From: Bacteroidota bacterium
GTDB lineage: Bacteria > Bacteroidota > Bacteroidia > Chitinophagales > Chitinophagaceae
Assembly: GCA_023412975.1 (NCBI GenBank)
Contig: JAEZRB010000005.1
Span: 1 to 8,808 of the forward strand
Reading direction: 5' to 3'
Length of the DNA stretch: 8,808 bases
Within the stretch, counting starts at the first letter, position 1. Every line of letters starts with the position of its first letter. Of this stretch, positions 6,025 through 8,808 are shown piece by piece. The position numbers were made by a program, and so were the translations under genes. Under the pieces are notes generated by a model. That model ran no database searches. It was not told where the DNA came from and saw nothing but the letters and a program-made list of their open reading frames with translations.

Positions 6025-7329
6025 TTATGCACCGTTGGAGGTTTTATTCGGCATAAATTCATAACCGATGTCATTGCGATAATAGATACCATTATATTTT
6101 ATGTACTCCAGTACATCAAGCGAGGTGTCAACAGCTTCTTCAATCGAGCTGCCATAAGAAGTGACACAACATACACGGCCGCCATTGGTTAGTACTTTTC
6201 CATCTTCCTCCTTAGTGCCCGCCTGGAAGACCATGGTTTGTTTGCCATATTTTCCATCGAGCCCTGTAATTTCAAATCCCTTGTCAAAAAAGCCGGGATA
6301 ACCCTTGCTTACCGCCACTACCGTTGCGGCAGACCTGCTATCGGCCTGCACTTTCACCATATGTAGTTCTTTATTGGATGCCGCGACGCATAATCCCACC
6401 AGATCATTTTCAAGCCTGGGCATTACTACCTGCGTTTCAGGATCACCCATGCGACAATTGTATTCGATCACATATGGATCACCGTTTACATTGATGAGTC
6501 CAAAAAATATAAAGCCGGTGTATTCAATGCCTTCTTCAAAAATTCCATTCACGGTGGGCTTAATGATCCTTTCTTCTACCTTGTGCATAAATCCGGGTGT
6601 TGCAAACGGAACAGGACTCACGGCGCCCATACCACCTGTCATCAGTCCGGTATCACCTTCACCGATCCGTTTGTAATCTTTGGCTTCCGGTAGTAGCAAA
6701 TAATTTTTTCCATCCGTGAGTACAAAAACACTGAGTTCAATCCCCGATAAAAAATCCTCTACTACTACTTTCCTGCTGGCTTCGCCGAATTTGGAGCGCT
6801 GTATCATCAATTCAAACTCAGCGATCGCTTCCACATGGCTCTTACAAATAACAACTCCTTTACCCGCGGCCAGGCCATCGGCTTTTAAGACGATAGGCAG
6901 GGAATGTTGCTCGAGGTATTTTACACCCTCTTCATAATTTTCAACGGTAAATTCTTTGTATGCTGCTGTGGGGATATTATGTCTTTGCATGAAAGCTTTT
7001 GCAAAAGCCTTGCTGCCTTCCAATTGAGCGCCCTGTTTGGATGGGCCGATAAAGTGAATCTCGCGTAACTCTTCGTTAGACTTAAAAAAATCGTACAAAC
7101 CATTCACCAGTGGATCTTCGGGACCCACGATCAACACTTCTATTTTTTCTTTAATACAAAACTGGCCGATGCTTTCAAAGTCTGAAAGATCGAGCTTTAC
7201 GTTTTCGCCATATTGAGCAGTGCCAGGGTTACCGGGAGCAATAAAAAGCGGATTAGTCCATACACTTTGACTAAGTTTCCAGGCAAGAGCATGTTCTCTG
7301 CCGCCAGAGCCTAATAATAAAATTCGCAT
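6025..7329 (-). CDS. purD: Phosphoribosylamine-glycine ligase (GAR synthetase)
   Basis: PurD joins glycine to 5-phosphoribosylamine using ATP, the second step of de novo purine synthesis, in the cytoplasm. The 434-residue length is typical for the monofunctional bacterial enzyme. The order of domains is clear: an N-terminal Rossmann-like domain with LLGSGGREHALAW (5-17) and APGNPGT (31-37), then an ATP-grasp domain with LPIVLKADGLAAGKGV (144-159), VVVEDFLSGIELSVF, MTGGMGAVSP (230-239) and the PurD signature RMGDPETQ (293-300). The C-terminal domain contains the TNGGRVCCVT block. The signature has Met where Phe or Leu is more usual. The ATG at 7329 begins the conserved MRILLLGSGGREH without extra residues. 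It is first in a likely two-gene unit with the dioxygenase and is divergent from the peptide transporter gene. Confidence 0.97.
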   Translation of the reverse strand: MRILLLGSGGREHALAWKLSQSVWTNPLFIAPGNPGTAQYGENVKLDLSDFESIGQFCIKEKIEVLIVGPEDPLVNGLYDFFKSNEELREIHFIGPSKQGAQLEGSKAFAKAFMQRHNIPTAAYKEFTVENYEEGVKYLEQHSLPIVLKADGLAAGKGVVICKSHVEAIAEFELMIQRSKFGEASRKVVVEDFLSGIELSVFVLTDGKNYLLLPEAKDYKRIGEGDTGLMTGGMGAVSPVPFATPGFMHKVEERIIKPTVNGIFEEGIEYTGFIFFGLINVNGDPYVIEYNCRMGDPETQVVMPRLENDLVGLCVAASNKELHMVKVQADSRSAATVVAVSKGYPGFFDKGFEITGLDGKYGKQTMVFQAGTKEEDGKVLTNGGRVCCVTSYGSSIEEAVDTSLDVLEYIKYNGIYYRNDIGYEFMPNKTSNGA

Positions 7330-7377
7330 GTTGGTTTATTCGTCGGGTTTAGGAACTGCGAATATCGGTGTGTTTCA

Positions 7378-7410
7378 TAAAGATAATTCTAAAAATTTGT
7401 GAGTGGTCAA
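7378..7410 (-). promoter_or_regulatory. Candidate purD promoter
   Basis: On the minus strand TTG (7408-7410) is followed after 22 bp by TATCTTTA (7378-7385), which matches TAnnTTTG at all but the last base. It lies about 50 bp before the purD ATG. No PurR-type or riboswitch-like structure was evident in the 143-bp purD-transporter spacer. Confidence 0.4.
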
Positions 7411-7420
7411 TTTTCTGTAT

Positions 7421-7448
7421 TTTGTCCGCTAATAGGTTGAGTATTCTG
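7421..7448 (+). promoter_or_regulatory. Candidate promoter of the peptide transporter gene
   Basis: TTTG (7421-7424) is followed after 17 bp by TATTCTG (7442-7448), a shortened match to the -7 consensus TAnnTTTG. It lies 24 bp before the ATG at 7473. This is a weak, consensus-only call. Confidence 0.3.
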
Positions 7449-7472
7449 ATTTAAACCACTTAAAATGATTGT

Positions 7473-8808
7473 ATGAGCCAGCCAGCACAAACCGGCAAAC
7501 ATCCCCGCGGACTATGGGTTTTATTCTTAACCGAAATGTGGGAGCGCTTCGGATACTACCTGATGGTAGGAATACTGTTTCTTTATTTAACCAACACAAC
7601 CACGGGTGGAAAAGGCTTATCCCGCGCTATGGGTGCAGATGTGGTTGGAACTTTTATTGCTTTAGTTTATCTCACTCCTTTTATCGGCGGCCTGATCGCT
7701 GACCGTTACCTCGGCTACCTTAAATCCATTTTTTTAGGAGGCTTCCTGATGGCGGCCGGCTATCTCGGTCTTGCCCTGCCAGGGGATACTACGATGTATA
7801 TTTCCCTGGGTCTGATCATTGTCGGGAATGGCTTTTTCAAACCTAATATCTCCACACTACTCGGTAATATTTATAACCGCGAAGATCTTCGGCCACTGAA
7901 GGACAATGCCTATAATATATTTTATATGGGTATTAATATCGGTGCCCTGGTGTGCAATTTTGTTGCAGCATACCTGCGCAACAAATACGACTGGAGATAT
8001 GCTTTTGCCGCAGCGGGTGTTGGTTTGATCATCGGGTTGATTTGGCTTGCGCTTAATGTAAAACATGTAAAATATGCCGATGTAAAAAAACCCATGCAGG
8101 CCGGGGACATGCCGATCAACCGGATCTTCACTTCTGTTTTCTTACCCATGATCATATTTGGTATCCTGGGCTGGATCATGCCTGGCAATATCATGGGATC
8201 CGATTCCAACGATGCGTTCATTTTTGCCTGCCTGCCCGTTATTCTATTCTACGTTGGTATATGGAGAAGAGGAAATGCGGAAGATAAAAGAGGCGTGGGC
8301 GCTTTGCTGTTTATATTTTCCATTTCGATTATTTTCTGGACCATCTACAACCAAAACTCTACCGGACTTACCATTTGGGCGGAATCACATACCAACCGTA
8401 AAGTACCTGCGGCGATTGAACAACCAGCCGACGCTATTTACATGGTGCAGACTGTTACCACCAGTCCCACTGAAGTGCCTAAAGTGGACGAGTATCTACG
8501 GCCTGTAACTGATTCGGCCGGAAATCCTGTGATGACGAGTGGTCCCGATCCGTACTTTAATAATGTACCAAAAGAAGACTGGCCGGCCGACAACACATCC
8601 AAGCTGGTCAACGCCGAACTTTTCCAATCGATCAATCCATTTTTTATAGTTTTACTGACACCGCTGATCATCGCCTTTTTCGCCTTGCTGGCCCGACGAG
8701 GGAAGCCGGTTACCACAGCCAGTAAATTTGCCTGGGCCCTTATTATTTCGGGGTTAAGTGCGCTGGTGATGGTATTCGCCGTAATGTCGGTGCCGAGTAT
8801 CTATACAC
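7473..8808 (+). CDS. POT/PTR-family proton-coupled peptide transporter, 3' end outside window
   Basis: This inner-membrane symporter family imports di- and tripeptides with protons. I translated 445 residues without interruption from the ATG at 7473; an ATG at 7465 meets a stop after two codons. Family motifs are clear: ExxERF as TEMWERFGYY (Glu21, Glu24, Arg25), the PTR2 signature in GGLIADRYLGYLKSIFLGG, Lys123 in FFKPNIST, and FYMGINIGA. Six N-terminal spans are followed by the two extra bacterial helices (about 211-233 and 248-264). TM7, with FWTIYNQNSTGLTIWAE, comes next. About 84 mostly polar residues (303-386) then separate TM7 from TM8 (INPFFIVLLTP), where well-studied bacterial members have a short periplasmic loop. 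The TM7 position that is acidic in characterised members appears to be Asn293. The last spans are beyond the window. Substrate specificity cannot be told. Confidence 0.93.
   Translation, partial: MSQPAQTGKHPRGLWVLFLTEMWERFGYYLMVGILFLYLTNTTTGGKGLSRAMGADVVGTFIALVYLTPFIGGLIADRYLGYLKSIFLGGFLMAAGYLGLALPGDTTMYISLGLIIVGNGFFKPNISTLLGNIYNREDLRPLKDNAYNIFYMGINIGALVCNFVAAYLRNKYDWRYAFAAAGVGLIIGLIWLALNVKHVKYADVKKPMQAGDMPINRIFTSVFLPMIIFGILGWIMPGNIMGSDSNDAFIFACLPVILFYVGIWRRGNAEDKRGVGALLFIFSISIIFWTIYNQNSTGLTIWAESHTNRKVPAAIEQPADAIYMVQTVTTSPTEVPKVDEYLRPVTDSAGNPVMTSGPDPYFNNVPKEDWPADNTSKLVNAELFQSINPFFIVLLTPLIIAFFALLARRGKPVTTASKFAWALIISGLSALVMVFAVMSVPSIYT

Noticed and set aside
7469..7702. 77-codon plus-strand frame overlapping the transporter start
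   Set aside because: It is an out-of-frame shadow of the transporter N-terminus, whose own frame carries the ExxERF and PTR2 motifs.

Overview
The window looks like chromosomal DNA of a member of the Bacteroidota, probably close to Chitinophagaceae. This is inferred from protein style, from gene starts that lack a clear Shine-Dalgarno sequence, from TTTG / TAnnTTTG-like promoter elements, and from short GC-rich hairpin repeats between genes. No rRNA gene, tRNA gene, CRISPR array, transposase or prophage gene was found.

Layout. On the minus strand (reading right to left from 3981) lies the cell-shape cluster mreB - mreC - mreD, followed after a 413-bp gap by mrdA (PBP2), which runs off the left edge. 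mreC and mreD both start with GTG and overlap by 4 bp. The mreD-mrdA gap holds a small array of REP-like hairpins and a candidate separate promoter for mrdA. The mreB-mreC spacer holds AT-rich heptad copies and a 10-bp inverted repeat. Upstream of mreB is a plausible promoter whose spacer contains a perfect 12-bp palindrome.

From 4379 to 4873 (+) there is a small secreted outer-membrane beta-barrel protein with an unusual histidine/asparagine-rich loop. It ends at a clear intrinsic terminator. Converging on it from the right (minus strand) is a likely two-gene unit, purD (phosphoribosylamine-glycine ligase) followed 26 bp later by a heme-dependent tryptophan 2,3-dioxygenase. Divergent from purD, and cut by the right edge, is a POT/PTR-family proton-coupled peptide transporter with a long periplasmic insertion.

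How the genes work together. MreB, MreC, MreD and PBP2 form the core of the elongasome, which directs peptidoglycan synthesis along the side wall. The other genes are metabolic or envelope genes (purine synthesis, tryptophan catabolism, peptide uptake, a surface barrel) with no evident shared pathway beyond operon adjacency. The window is mostly ordinary core genome. The points worth a second look are the hairpin array with compensatory base changes, the His-rich surface loop, the eukaryote-like spacing of the dioxygenase active site and the transporter insertion. I found no convincing undescribed multi-gene system.
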